Notes: generated by a model from the sequence alone, not told the origin. Counted from the first letter of the stretch, positions 49,647 through 58,717 are shown. The stretch is 64,000 nt of DNA from Hydrogenophaga sp. (GCA_018333605.1 JAGXSV010000073.1:1-64000); one strand, 5' to 3'. Numbers and translations are program-made.

Positions 49647-50423
49647 ATGTCCCGTTCTGTCGTACTTGTCACCGGCGGCGCACGCCGCATCGGGCGGGCC
49701 ATCGCGCTCGACCTGGCTACCGCCGGATGGAGCGTCGCGTTCAGCTACCGCCATTCGTCGGCCGAAGCGCAAGACACCTTGCGGGAACTGCGCCGCCACC
49801 CAGGGCAGGCGGAAGCCCTCTTTGCCGATTTGAGTGACGAGGCCAGTTGCCGTGCACTGGTGCCCGAGGTGGTGAAGCGTTTCGGCCGCATCGATGCGGT
49901 GGTGAACAACGCATCCACCTTTGAGTACGACAACGCCGAGACCTTCGGACTGGCGGCCATGGAGCGTCACTGGAAGGCCAACACCGCGCCCGCCATTGTG
50001 CTGTCTCAGGAGTTGTACCAACATCTGAAAGGCACCGGGCGCACAGGGTGCGCGGTGAATCTGCTCGATCAGAAGTTGTGGAATCCCAACCCTGACTACT
50101 TCTCTTACACCCTGTCCAAGGCGGCGCTGGAGGCGGCAACCAAGATGCTGGCCATGGCCATGGCGCCGCAGCTGCGTGTGAGTGGCGTGGCCCCGGGTCT
50201 CACCCTGCTGTCCGGCCCGATGAGCGAACAGGAGTTTGATGTGGGCCAGCGGCTCAATCCCCTGGAGCGCAGTTCACCCCCGGAGGACATTGCCGGCGCG
50301 GTGCGTTTCCTGCTGACCTCGCCTGCCACGACCGGCTCCACGATCCTGGTGGACGGTGGCCAGCACCTGTCTCGCCAGGCGCGCGACGTGATGTTTCTGG
50401 CACGCGAAATGGAAGCCCACTGA
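49647..50423 (+). CDS. folM: Dihydromonapterin/pteridine reductase-like SDR (FolM type)
   Basis: SDR of 258 residues with the pterin-reductase hallmark TGGARRIGRAIA (Arg-Arg-Ile-Gly binding NADPH). The residue 13 before the catalytic Tyr (FSYTLSK) is Asp in NLLDQK, which is the Asp-Tyr-Lys arrangement of PTR1/FolM rather than Ser-Tyr-Lys. The dihydroneopterin aldolase gene follows one base later, supporting a pterin role. The ATG at 49647 is preceded by GGAG. It reduces dihydromonapterin or dihydrobiopterin, which could matter for a pterin-dependent hydroxylase. Confidence 0.85.
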   Translation: MSRSVVLVTGGARRIGRAIALDLATAGWSVAFSYRHSSAEAQDTLRELRRHPGQAEALFADLSDEASCRALVPEVVKRFGRIDAVVNNASTFEYDNAETFGLAAMERHWKANTAPAIVLSQELYQHLKGTGRTGCAVNLLDQKLWNPNPDYFSYTLSKAALEAATKMLAMAMAPQLRVSGVAPGLTLLSGPMSEQEFDVGQRLNPLERSSPPEDIAGAVRFLLTSPATTGSTILVDGGQHLSRQARDVMFLAREMEAH

Positions 50424-50424
50424 C

Positions 50425-50859
50425 ATGCCCCACGCGCTCCTGATCTCCGAACTGGCGCAATGCCGGCGTCTGTTCCTGCGTAACCATGAGGTGGATATCG
50501 GCATTGGGGTGCATGCCTTTGAACAAGGGCGCCCGCAACGCGTTCGGATCAATGTGGATTTGTACGTGCCGCTCGCTTGCAGCACGCCGGTGGGTGATGT
50601 GCTTGACGAGGTCGTGGATTACGACTTTGTGCGGGAGGTCGTTCGTGAGCGGGTGGGTCGAGGGCACATCCAGCTGCAGGAAACCTTGGCCGATGATCTG
50701 TTGCGCTCTTTACTGGCCCATCCCCAGGTGGTTGCGGTGCGCGTGTCAACCGAAAAGCCCGATGTCTACCCCGACTGCGAAGCGGTCGGGGTCGAGGTGT
50801 TTGGCTTCAAAGGCGCCAGGCAGCACCCTCTGGGCGTTGAGGCGCAGAAGCCTCAGTGA
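50425..50859 (+). CDS. folB: Dihydroneopterin aldolase family protein
   Basis: Small tunnel-fold enzyme of 144 residues. The family opening FLRNHEVDIGIGVHAFEQG, the catalytic-Glu-containing VDYDFVREVVRERV and the Lys of VSTEKPDVYPDCEAVGVEVF fit FolB/FolX. It follows the FolM-like gene by one base, so both act in pterin/folate metabolism. It overlaps the 3' end of the convergent MFS gene by seven bases. Confidence 0.88.
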   Translation: MPHALLISELAQCRRLFLRNHEVDIGIGVHAFEQGRPQRVRINVDLYVPLACSTPVGDVLDEVVDYDFVREVVRERVGRGHIQLQETLADDLLRSLLAHPQVVAVRVSTEKPDVYPDCEAVGVEVFGFKGARQHPLGVEAQKPQ

Positions 50860-52073
50860 GGGAGGCGCTCTTCCACGCTAGTGCCACGGGTCCACAGCAG
50901 CAGCAGCACGCTGAACACCGCGGAGACCACCAGGGCCGAGTTCACCGAGGTGTGCTCGGCCACCACGCCCCACACAATGGCCCCTCCGGCGCTGCCGCCC
51001 ATGATGCTCATCTGGTAGATCGCCATGCCGCGGGCGCGCAGGTTGGTGGGCAGCACCAGCTGGGCCGACATGGTGAGCGTGTTGGCCACGCACAGCCAGA
51101 CCGCACCCGACAGCGCCAGCGCGGGTGCCAGCGTCCATGCGCTGGGCGCCCAGACGGCGCCCAGTGTGGCCAGCGCGTGCAACCAGACGCCGGCATCGAT
51201 GATGCGGTTGCGCGCCGCCATGGCCGGCAGGCGGGGCAGAGCCATGGCGGCGAGCACGGCGCCCGCACCCATGGCCGCGAGCAAGGCGGTGTAGGTGGCT
51301 TCGTTGGCACCAAGACCTTTGGCGACCAAAGGCAGCAAGGCCACCAAAGCGACGGCCTGGGCGAAAAACACGAAGGCGCGGAACAACACGGCCCGAAGGA
51401 TGGGCGAGGCCCGTGCGTGGCCCACGCCATCGCGCATGGCCTGCAGCAACCGGGTGCGCTGGGCGGGGGGCGTGTGCGGGGGAATGGGGGCCCGCCAGAT
51501 CAACACACCGGCCAGGATGGACAGCACGGCGTTGAGCGCAAACACCATGGCCGATCCCTGCCAGGCCAGCACGATGCCCGCGACGATCGGGCCCAACACC
51601 CGCGTCAGGTTGATGGCTAGGGCGTTCAGGGTCAGGGCCGACGACAGCAGGCGCCGCTCCACCAGGTCGGGCACCAGGGCTGAGAACACCGGGAACCGGA
51701 ACGCCAGGCCCACGCCATTGAGCAGGCACAGCAGCAACAGCGTGCCCGGCGTCAGGGCGTCGCTGCCGGCGAGCACCGCCAGCACCGCCGCCACCACCGC
51801 GATCCAGGCCTGTGCGACGGCCAGAAAACGCCTGCGGTTGAGCAGATCGGCCAGGGCGCCGCTGGCCAGACCCAGCACAAAGAGGGGCAGTGTGCCGGCC
51901 GCCTGAACCCAGGCCACCCAGACGGGGCTTTCGGTGAGTTGGGTCATGCGCCAGGCGGCCGTCACCTCGTGCATCCACATGGTCATGTTGCCGGACAGCC
52001 AGGCCAGCCACAAATAACGAAAGCCCGAACCCCGGAAGGGTTCGAGCAGGGAGTCTGAGGGCGCGCGCGGCAT
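50853..52073 (-). CDS. MFS transporter (EntS-like group)
   Basis: Permease of about 406 residues. The N-terminus SLLEPFRGSGFRYLWLAWLSG and helix 1 with GNMTMWMHEVTAAWRMTQL are typical of the MFS_3/EntS group, followed by SGALADLLNRRRFLAVAQ (motif A). Twelve helices are present. Start at ATG 52073; a start 30 bases upstream is possible. Last gene of the minus-strand set that begins at 59500, 49 bases after the SDR. Exporter of small molecules by family; substrate unknown. Confidence 0.83.
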   Translation of the reverse strand: MPRAPSDSLLEPFRGSGFRYLWLAWLSGNMTMWMHEVTAAWRMTQLTESPVWVAWVQAAGTLPLFVLGLASGALADLLNRRRFLAVAQAWIAVVAAVLAVLAGSDALTPGTLLLLCLLNGVGLAFRFPVFSALVPDLVERRLLSSALTLNALAINLTRVLGPIVAGIVLAWQGSAMVFALNAVLSILAGVLIWRAPIPPHTPPAQRTRLLQAMRDGVGHARASPILRAVLFRAFVFFAQAVALVALLPLVAKGLGANEATYTALLAAMGAGAVLAAMALPRLPAMAARNRIIDAGVWLHALATLGAVWAPSAWTLAPALALSGAVWLCVANTLTMSAQLVLPTNLRARGMAIYQMSIMGGSAGGAIVWGVVAEHTSVNSALVVSAVFSVLLLLWTRGTSVEERLPH

Positions 52074-52122
52074 CAGGTCGGCTGGCCCAATGGCGCGCCG
52101 CAACGGAAGAGGTTCATGTGGT

Positions 52123-52956
52123 TCAGAGGGTCTTGGATTTCGCCATGTCGACGAGGTCGGCCATGGTCGGGTTGTGGGCCAGCATGCCGCCGTCTGCGAT
52201 GTAGGTCTGGCCGTTGATGTAACGCGCTTCGGCGGACGCCAGGAAACACACCAGCGCGGCGATGTCTTCGGCCTCGCCGAATTCAGGCACCAGCAGATGG
52301 CGCTGCATCACGTCGATCACACTGGCCGCCGCACCGCGCGTGCCCGGTGTCAGCACCAGGCCCGGGGCCACGGCATTGCAGCGCACGCCCTGGGCGCCGT
52401 GGTGGGTGGCGATCTGGCGCGTCAGGCCAATGATGGCCGCCTTGGACACGCTGTAGGCCATGCGCGTGATGTCGCCCGAAAACCCGCCGGTGGACGCGGT
52501 GTTCACGATCGCGCCGCCGCCCTGGGCGATCATGGTCGGCAAGGCGTACTTGCAGCCGGCCAGGTAGCCGCGCAGGTTCACGGCCATGACCTGATCCCAG
52601 ACCTCGAACTCGATGTCGATGGCGTTTTTGTCCTTCGCATGAATGGCAGGGGAACTCAGTGCCGCGTTGTTGTGCAGCACATCCAGGCGACCGAAGCGAT
52701 CGATTGTTCCTTGCACAAGCCGCTTAATGCTCTGAACGTCGGCGGCGTCGAAGACCTGTGCACTGGCACGCGGGCCCAGTTCTGCGGCCAGCGCCACGGC
52801 CCGTTCAGCGTTGACGTCGGCCACCACCACAGTGGCGCCTTCGGCGACGAGCCGCCGGCAGGTGGCTTCACCGATGCCTGAGGCGCCCCCCGTGACGATG
52901 GCGATCTGGTCTTTGAACCGACCCTCATGCGGGCCGGGGAGTGCGGGCTTGCTCAT
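52123..52956 (-). CDS. SDR family oxidoreductase
   Basis: Classical SDR of 277 residues with TGGASGIGEATC, VLHNNAAL, Ser 13 before Tyr (NTASTGGFSGDITRMAYSVSK) and IADGG. Paralogue of the SDR at 11966, sharing the long loop after VLHNNAA. Its start overlaps the end of the NTF2-like gene by four bases (ATGA). Likely oxidises a hydroxylated intermediate produced by the P450 of this operon. Confidence 0.88.
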   Translation of the reverse strand: MSKPALPGPHEGRFKDQIAIVTGGASGIGEATCRRLVAEGATVVVADVNAERAVALAAELGPRASAQVFDAADVQSIKRLVQGTIDRFGRLDVLHNNAALSSPAIHAKDKNAIDIEFEVWDQVMAVNLRGYLAGCKYALPTMIAQGGGAIVNTASTGGFSGDITRMAYSVSKAAIIGLTRQIATHHGAQGVRCNAVAPGLVLTPGTRGAAASVIDVMQRHLLVPEFGEAEDIAALVCFLASAEARYINGQTYIADGGMLAHNPTMADLVDMAKSKTL

Positions 52957-53378
52957 GGTGCATCTGGGGGGATGGCGGCAGAGAAGCCGCGAAACTGTTC
53001 CAGGTTCACGTTGGCGTCCTTGGGAGGCTGCAGGAAGTAACGCACGTGCAGGGTGCCTGGGCCAAACCGGTAGGTCTCGATGCTCTCGATCACCTGGCTG
53101 GTGCCCACAATGCAATTGCGGTGGTGCACGGCGGCCTCGTTGCCATTGATGATGGTGTTCACGACCTCCAGGCGAAACTGGTGGTTGTGTTTGTCGAACA
53201 TCTCTTCAATGACGAGCCAGCCATCGGCCTGCTGGGCACGGCCCACGTATTCGATGTTCAGTTCAGCAGGGGCCACTTCACGGTACAGCGCCAGCAAGCC
53301 GGGTTTGTTGTGGCTGTTCCAACAGCGAACCTGGCCGCTCATGAAGCGTTCAATCTGCTCGGGGTTGATCTGGGACAT
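52953..53378 (-). CDS. NTF2-like (SnoaL-fold) protein, paralogue 1
   Basis: Small cone-shaped fold protein of 141 residues. It shares IEYVGR, TIINGNEAAVHHRN and VRYFLQPP with the NTF2-like protein at 54385; the two flank the flavin reductase gene. NTF2-like proteins include ketosteroid isomerase, SnoaL cyclases and dehydratases, but the ketosteroid-isomerase Tyr/Asp pair cannot be placed with confidence. Polar conserved residues (Asn, His, Arg in the INGNEAA-x-HxRN strand) point into the cavity in this fold, so a small-molecule role is plausible. Confidence 0.8.
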   Translation of the reverse strand: MSQINPEQIERFMSGQVRCWNSHNKPGLLALYREVAPAELNIEYVGRAQQADGWLVIEEMFDKHNHQFRLEVVNTIINGNEAAVHHRNCIVGTSQVIESIETYRFGPGTLHVRYFLQPPKDANVNLEQFRGFSAAIPPDAP

Positions 53379-53402
53379 GGTGTTTTCTTTCGGTTGGAGG
53401 GA

Positions 53403-54374
53403 TCAGGCCTCGTGCCAGAGGTCTGGGAAACCCGGGTTGGTGGCCGCGATGAACTTCTGAAGCTGCAGCTTCAACAGGGCGCCTTCGTCGTAGCTCCAAC
53501 GGGACAGCAGGTCGCCTTCATGGGCCTTGGCCGCTGCCAGCAGGTGCAGCGAGCGGTCGCGCCCGCTGGGGGTCAGGTGCCAGCGGCCCTGGGGATCTGC
53601 ATGAACCCACCCGTCGGATTGCATGCACTGCAGCAAAGGCGACAAGGGTTCGTCGAGCACATAGCCCAAGGCGGCGCTCAGGTCGTCGGCATGCACACCG
53701 TCGCGCGCCGTCAGTGCCGCTGCGACGATCCATTGGGCATCCGTCAGTCCGGCCGCGCGGGCCTTGTCGCGCACGCCCTGGTGAAACTGAAAATAGGCAC
53801 GACCCAGCAAGTACCCCAGCAGGTCTTCATCCAAGCCACCCGCAACACGTGCGCTGCGGGCCGGCGGCAGGCTGGGGTCGCGTTGGGCTGCCATGGCGTA
53901 GCGACCCGCGTGGAACACCAGCGGAGCACGGTCCGTGCGGTCAAAGGCGGCCACTTCGCCGACGAAGATCAGGTGATCACCACCTTCGTGCTGAAACGTG
54001 CTTTGGCATTGAAAGCGGGCAGCGCAACCGGCCAGCAGCGGGACATCGCCAATGCCGTTGGCGACCTCCAGTCCGCTGAACTTGTCGGTGCCTGAACGAG
54101 CGAAGCGTCCCGAAAGATCCTCTTGGTCGGCCGCCAGCACATGCACCGCCCAGTGGCTGCAGTTGCTGAAGACAGCGAGGCTGTGTGACTTCTTGGCCAG
54201 ACTCCACAGAACCATGGGCGGGTCCAGAGAAACGGAGTTGAAGCTGTTGGCCGTCAAGCCCACAGGCGACCCGTCGGCGGCCCGTGCGGTGATCACGGTG
54301 ACGCCGGTGGCAAAGCTGCCGAGCGCGGCACGGAAGGCTTTGGGGTCCAGCGCCGGGGCGGTGTTCGCTTCCAT
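53403..54374 (-). CDS. Flavin reductase with C-terminal MarR-like domain (HPAH C1 type)
   Basis: A 323-residue two-domain protein. Residues 1-165: FMN-binding reductase (FRAALGSFATGVTVITARAA, GLTANSFNSVSLDPPMVLWS, GGDHLIFVGEV). Residues about 185-320: winged-helix MarR-like domain (YFQFHQGVRDKARAAGLTDAQW, LLQCMQSDGWVHADPQGRWHLT). This is the layout of the reductase component C1 of p-hydroxyphenylacetate hydroxylase, where the C-terminal domain is an effector-controlled autoinhibitory domain. It supplies reduced flavin to a two-component monooxygenase, but no oxygenase partner is seen in the window. Confidence 0.88.
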   Translation of the reverse strand: MEANTAPALDPKAFRAALGSFATGVTVITARAADGSPVGLTANSFNSVSLDPPMVLWSLAKKSHSLAVFSNCSHWAVHVLAADQEDLSGRFARSGTDKFSGLEVANGIGDVPLLAGCAARFQCQSTFQHEGGDHLIFVGEVAAFDRTDRAPLVFHAGRYAMAAQRDPSLPPARSARVAGGLDEDLLGYLLGRAYFQFHQGVRDKARAAGLTDAQWIVAAALTARDGVHADDLSAALGYVLDEPLSPLLQCMQSDGWVHADPQGRWHLTPSGRDRSLHLLAAAKAHEGDLLSRWSYDEGALLKLQLQKFIAATNPGFPDLWHEA

Positions 54375-54384
54375 GACAAGGCAG

Positions 54385-54735
54385 TCAGGGTTGGCGAACG
54401 AAATAGCGCACCGTGACCTTGCCGTTGTCGAAGCTGTACAGCTCGATGGTCTCGATGGCCAGGGAGCTGCCGCGCACCTTGTTGCGGTTGTGGCATGCGG
54501 CCTCGTTGCCGTTGATGATCAGGGCGACTTCTTCGATCTCGATCTTGGCGCTCTGTTGTGCCCACATGCCCTCCAGCACCGGCCAGCCATTGCCCATGGG
54601 CCCACGGCCCACGTACTCGATCTGCAAGCCCTCGGGGGCCGCCGCGCGGTAGGCGGCGAAGAAGCCTTCTTTGTCGCCCCGGTTCCAGGCCTGCACCTGG
54701 GTGTGCAGGAAGTGTTCGATGGTGGATGTGTCCAT
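54385..54735 (-). CDS. NTF2-like (SnoaL-fold) protein, paralogue 2
   Basis: A 116-residue NTF2-like protein: HTQVQAWNRGDKEGFFAAYR, IEYVGRGPMGNGWPVLEGMW, LIINGNEAACHNRNKVRGS, VTVRYFVRQ. Paralogous to 52953-53378 but shorter at the C-terminus by about 20 residues. Ten bases separate it from the flavin reductase gene. Function unknown; a cavity enzyme or accessory subunit. Confidence 0.8.
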   Translation of the reverse strand: MDTSTIEHFLHTQVQAWNRGDKEGFFAAYRAAAPEGLQIEYVGRGPMGNGWPVLEGMWAQQSAKIEIEEVALIINGNEAACHNRNKVRGSSLAIETIELYSFDNGKVTVRYFVRQP

Positions 54736-54750
54736 GGCGTGGTCTCCGGT

Positions 54751-55782
54751 TCAGGTTTCGGTGCCACGGACATTGCGTGCCGTGCCGTTTCGTTTGTCGC
54801 TTTCGCCCCAGGCCATCCAGCGGTCGGGCTCACGGGTGTCACCCACCTTGCGCCAGCGACCCTCCTGCTGGGCGGTGATGGGGAAGCCGCCCACGAAGTC
54901 GATCATCCGGCCCCTCGGGTCGGGCAGGAATTCCCACTCCTCCTTGCCTTCCAGCACGATGCGAGCCTCTTCGGCAAACCAGCCATCGGCTTCATGGCGC
55001 ACCGTGCCCTCGGTGTCCGTGGTGCAGCGGACCTCACCCTTTTCGTTCTGGAAAATGGCGTAGCCCAGTTTGTCGTGACCGACCAGGAAGGAGCCGACGT
55101 CCCAACTCCCGTCCTTGTAGATCGTGGCGAAGTTCCACCAGATGACGTGCATCTTGTTGTTGACCACCAGGTCTTTGTGCATGTGGATGGCGGCGCCTTC
55201 GGCCATCCAGGCCTGGTCCAGGGAAATGATGCCCTTGACCTTTTTGCCCTCGCAGGTGCCCTGCACGTCGTAGAGCTGCGCGACGTAGAAGGTGCCCCAG
55301 TCCACCCCGGGCAGGTACCACTGCATGCCGTTGCCGATGAGCTTGCCCGTGAGGTCGAAAAGGCCTTCTTCCTTCCAGCTAAAGTCGGTGCCCGAGGCGG
55401 TCAGCCGCCAGGGTTGGCCGGGGTCTTCCGGGTGGCTGGACCACCAGGCGGTGTCGCCGTCGAGTCCGCGCGCCGGGAACATGGTGAGCGCCCGGGGGGC
55501 GATCTTTTCCTTGTCGACACGGATGTTCTTTCCGTCCAGGCGGGTGCTCTGGTAGATGAACTTGGTGGGGTTGGGCGTGCTGCCCGGTGCGTTGAGGGCG
55601 CGCACCATGGAGTAGATGTGGCCTTCTTCGTCGCGCACGCTGCCAAACGGCATGTGTTTGGTGAGCTTGAGGCCAAAGTGGTCACGCAGGTCGGCCAGCT
55701 TGGCGCCGCTGACCTTTTGCGGGCCAACCAGACACTGGTAGCCGAAGTCGGCGCGTTCAGGGATCGTGTCAAAGCTTCGCAT
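54751..55782 (-). CDS. Unrecognised 343-aa protein, possibly lipocalin-like (CrtC/AttH-type)
   Basis: A soluble-looking protein without signal peptide or membrane segments. It is rich in Trp and Gly in beta-type segments: WWSSHPEDPGQPWRL, GTDFSWKEEGLFDLTG, WYLPGVDWGTFYVAQLYDVQ, MHVIWWNFATIYKDGSWDVG. This resembles the two-lipocalin architecture of CrtC/AttH-like proteins, which act as hydratases, isomerases or cyclases on terpenoid-type molecules, but I cannot place it in a named family with confidence. It is between the P450 (16 bases) and an NTF2-like gene (15 bases), so it belongs to the operon. Confidence 0.7.
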   Translation of the reverse strand: MRSFDTIPERADFGYQCLVGPQKVSGAKLADLRDHFGLKLTKHMPFGSVRDEEGHIYSMVRALNAPGSTPNPTKFIYQSTRLDGKNIRVDKEKIAPRALTMFPARGLDGDTAWWSSHPEDPGQPWRLTASGTDFSWKEEGLFDLTGKLIGNGMQWYLPGVDWGTFYVAQLYDVQGTCEGKKVKGIISLDQAWMAEGAAIHMHKDLVVNNKMHVIWWNFATIYKDGSWDVGSFLVGHDKLGYAIFQNEKGEVRCTTDTEGTVRHEADGWFAEEARIVLEGKEEWEFLPDPRGRMIDFVGGFPITAQQEGRWRKVGDTREPDRWMAWGESDKRNGTARNVRGTET

Positions 55783-55798
55783 GATCGGCTGTCCTTGT

Positions 55799-57088
55799 TC
55801 AGTCCCAGATCACGTGCACGCTTTTGGCGCCACGCAGGTGGGCGCCTTCGATCTTCGGTGCGGGTTGCTCGGGGTCGAGGCGCACATTGGGGAAGAGATC
55901 CAGGATGCCGTTGATTGCGCAGTTCAGTTCGAGCTTGGCCACAAACTGGCCAATGCACATGTGCGGTCCGAAGCCGAAGCCGAACGACGGTTTCTGGCGG
56001 CGGTCGATGTCAAACACGTCCGGGTTCTCGAAGGCGCTTTCGTCGCGGTTGGCCGCGGCGACCATGCATTGCACGAAGGAGCCCTTGGGGATCAGGACGT
56101 CGCCGATCTGCACGTCGGCCGAGGTCTCGCGCACCTTGAAGGTGGAAGAGGGTTCGAAGCGCACGGCTTCGTCGATCAATTTGGACACCAGGGCGCGGTC
56201 GTTGCGCACCCGGTCGATCAGGCCGGGGACGGTCAGCAGGAACGTCATGGCGGCGCTGAAGGTGCGCGTGGTGGTCTCACCAGCGGCGGGCAGCAGCGAG
56301 CGAGCGAAGGTCGCGACCTCGTGGTCATCGAGCTTGTGGCCCTCGTATTCGGCGTTCATCAGGCGGGTGATCAGGTCGTCACCCGTGGCACCCTCGGCGC
56401 GGCGCCGTTTCACCTGTTCCATCAGCGCGTCGTACAGGCTCTTGACGGCAATGGCCGCGATGCGTCGACCTTCTTCGGCCTTGGCTTTGTCCAGCTGGTT
56501 CGCCGCCAGCATGGACAGCGCCCAGGTGGCGTATTGGTTGTACTGGTCGGGGTTGTCTTCCGGGAATCCGACCAGGGCGTACATGGCGCGCACGGGAAAG
56601 TGCAGACCCATCTCCATGAGGTCGGCTTTTTTGTTGGGCAGCAAGGGCTGAAGGAAATCTTCACGCACGACCCGATCGATCTTCGGGCGCCACTTGTTCA
56701 CGTTTTCGGGCATGAAGGCCGGCTGAAGCAGGGCACGGACCTTGCGGTGGGCCTCGCCGTCCATGCCGAGGATCATCAGGCCGTCCCATACCTTGCCCAT
56801 GCCTTCAAGGATGAAGCCGCTGGTGAAGGTGTTGGCGTCCTTGAGCACGTTCATCACGTCCTGGTACTGGAATACCGCGTAGGTCGGTTTGGTCTGCAGT
56901 CCGGCGTTGGTCGGAACCCCCAGGAACTTGGCGATGAAGTCACCTTCGTAGACGCGTGTGGTCTGGCGCATCTCGCGGCAAGCGGCATACAGGTCGTCCG
57001 TCTTGCCGCGGTAGAGGTCGGACACGCTGGCGTAGGCTGCTTCCAGCTTCTGGGCGTTTTCGGTACTGGCTTTGGTGGGGGTATTCAT
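55799..57088 (-). CDS. Cytochrome P450 (paralogue 2)
   Basis: Bacterial class I P450, 429 residues. I-helix SLLPAAGETTTRTFSA, ExxR in DEAVRFEP, heme loop FGFGPHMCIGQ with Cys378. Highly similar to the P450s at 31172 and 59738. ATG 57088 is preceded by an AAGGAG site. It is in an operon with an FAD oxidoreductase, NTF2-like proteins, flavin reductase and SDR, on the opposite strand from the third P450. Confidence 0.93.
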   Translation of the reverse strand: MNTPTKASTENAQKLEAAYASVSDLYRGKTDDLYAACREMRQTTRVYEGDFIAKFLGVPTNAGLQTKPTYAVFQYQDVMNVLKDANTFTSGFILEGMGKVWDGLMILGMDGEAHRKVRALLQPAFMPENVNKWRPKIDRVVREDFLQPLLPNKKADLMEMGLHFPVRAMYALVGFPEDNPDQYNQYATWALSMLAANQLDKAKAEEGRRIAAIAVKSLYDALMEQVKRRRAEGATGDDLITRLMNAEYEGHKLDDHEVATFARSLLPAAGETTTRTFSAAMTFLLTVPGLIDRVRNDRALVSKLIDEAVRFEPSSTFKVRETSADVQIGDVLIPKGSFVQCMVAAANRDESAFENPDVFDIDRRQKPSFGFGFGPHMCIGQFVAKLELNCAINGILDLFPNVRLDPEQPAPKIEGAHLRGAKSVHVIWD

Positions 57089-57139
57089 GGAGTGTCTCCT
57101 TCAGGGTTGGAAGTGGGTTTCTAGGCTGGGATAACGGAC

Positions 57140-58717
57140 TTACTTCAGATAACGTTTCACGCGGCCCGCTGCGATGCGACCTGGCAGCCCGTTGATACCG
57201 CCACCGGGATGGATGCCTGCGCCGCCGAAAAACAGACCCTTGACGGGCAGTGTCTCGCCACCCAGCCCAAAGGCGGGCCGCATGAGTCCCGTGCGCGAAG
57301 CCCCGGTGTCGATGTGCACCACACAGCCGTTGGGAACGTTCAACCGGGCGGCGAAGTCAGGGGCAGCCTCTGCGCGGCGACCGATCTCCAGCGCTTTGAG
57401 GCCGGGGAGGTACGCATCCGTCTGATCGATGACCGTCTCTGTCACCTGGGCCCGGATGGCATCCCATCCTTCGCGCGGCTCCAGGGGCATGGCGATCGGG
57501 TACAGGTACGCAATGTCCTGGCCCTCGGGGGCCTGGGTGGGATCGACCGCGCTCGGCGCCGTGGCCCACAGATAGGGCAGCTGGGACACTTCGCCGCGGG
57601 CCGCGCATTTGAAGTTGTCGAGCACGGCTTCGACGGTGCCGATCAGCAGCACGCTCCTGCGCAGGCTCAGTCCGTCGCTGCGCAGGGCTTCGTGGCGGCT
57701 TGCGCGCAATTGGCCGCTGAGCGCGATGTCGATTTTCATAGGCGAACCGCCATGGCCGTTGGCCGGTGCCAGATCGACCCGTGTCAGGTAGCGGCGTTCG
57801 ACGGCGCCAGGCGTCACCATGTGCAGCGCTACCCTGGGGTGCACCGCAGCGATCACGCTGCGCGACGTCAGCACCTCACCACTGGCGAGGCGCACACCTT
57901 GAGCTTGGCCATTCTTGGCCACGATCTCGGCCACGGGCGTGTTTAGCCGGATCTCGCCGCCGAGCTCGGTCAAACGGGCCGCCAGCGCGTTGGACAGCGT
58001 CTGCATGCCCCCCACGGCGCGGCCCAGGCCAAAGCGCTGGATGAAGCCCAGCAATGCGAAATACACGCCGGTGGCTTCACCGGTGATGGGGCCGGCGGCA
58101 CCCAGCAGGCAGCACAGGGCGGACTGCGTGACCGGGTGCTCGAACCGTTCCATGATGGAGGTGTAGGCGGGGCTCCCGATCAAGCCCATGAGTTCCGGCT
58201 TCATGTGGCGGTTCTTGATCAAGACCTTGAGCGCCTGCCATTTCGCCCCCAGGTTTTTCTGCGCCGGATCGACCCGCATCATGGGGATGGCCAGGTCGAT
58301 GAAGGTGTTCACCAGTTTCATCAGGGCCAGGAATTCCGTGGCATCCGCTGCACTGAAGCGGCGGATCTCGGCGGCGGTCTGCTCCGCACTGCGGCCGAAC
58401 ACCAGTGAACTGCCATCCGGGTGCAGATAGACATAGCCGGGGTCCATGTCGGTCTGGCGAAAGCCATGCCGTTCCAGTTGCAGTTCGAGCGGCATCATGG
58501 GATGCACCCGCAAGGACATCAGGTCCAGCGCACAGGGGTGCACCAGATGGTTCGGCGCCTCGGGGATGAGGTAGCCGGACGAGGCCATGCCGCCGACTTT
58601 GGCGAGTGATTCGAGCACGAGTACCTTGCGGCCCTCGGCGGCGAGGTAGCAGGCGGAGGCCAGTCCGTTGTGGCCTCCGCCGATGACGATGGCGTCGTAA
58701 GGAGTGCTTGTGCTCAT
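57140..58717 (-). CDS. FAD-dependent oxidoreductase, PYROXD2/CrtI-like
   Basis: Flavoprotein of 525 residues with N-terminal Rossmann motif AIVIGGGHNGLASACYLA and acidic end LVLESLAKVGG, and a C-terminal FFGGAGIHPGGGINGLPGR, the FAD signature of phytoene-desaturase-like amine-oxidase-superfamily enzymes. It matches the PYROXD2-like branch more than true carotenoid desaturases. Start ATG 58717. It probably desaturates or dehydrogenates a hydrophobic intermediate. It lies between the TetR gene (57 bases) and the P450 gene (51 bases). Confidence 0.87.
   Translation of the reverse strand: MSTSTPYDAIVIGGGHNGLASACYLAAEGRKVLVLESLAKVGGMASSGYLIPEAPNHLVHPCALDLMSLRVHPMMPLELQLERHGFRQTDMDPGYVYLHPDGSSLVFGRSAEQTAAEIRRFSAADATEFLALMKLVNTFIDLAIPMMRVDPAQKNLGAKWQALKVLIKNRHMKPELMGLIGSPAYTSIMERFEHPVTQSALCCLLGAAGPITGEATGVYFALLGFIQRFGLGRAVGGMQTLSNALAARLTELGGEIRLNTPVAEIVAKNGQAQGVRLASGEVLTSRSVIAAVHPRVALHMVTPGAVERRYLTRVDLAPANGHGGSPMKIDIALSGQLRASRHEALRSDGLSLRRSVLLIGTVEAVLDNFKCAARGEVSQLPYLWATAPSAVDPTQAPEGQDIAYLYPIAMPLEPREGWDAIRAQVTETVIDQTDAYLPGLKALEIGRRAEAAPDFAARLNVPNGCVVHIDTGASRTGLMRPAFGLGGETLPVKGLFFGGAGIHPGGGINGLPGRIAAGRVKRYLK

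Noticed and set aside
54052-55914. Plus-strand frame of 620 codons across 54-56 kb
   Set aside because: Overlaps three minus-strand genes with recognisable families or operon spacing; composition typical of antisense high-GC DNA.
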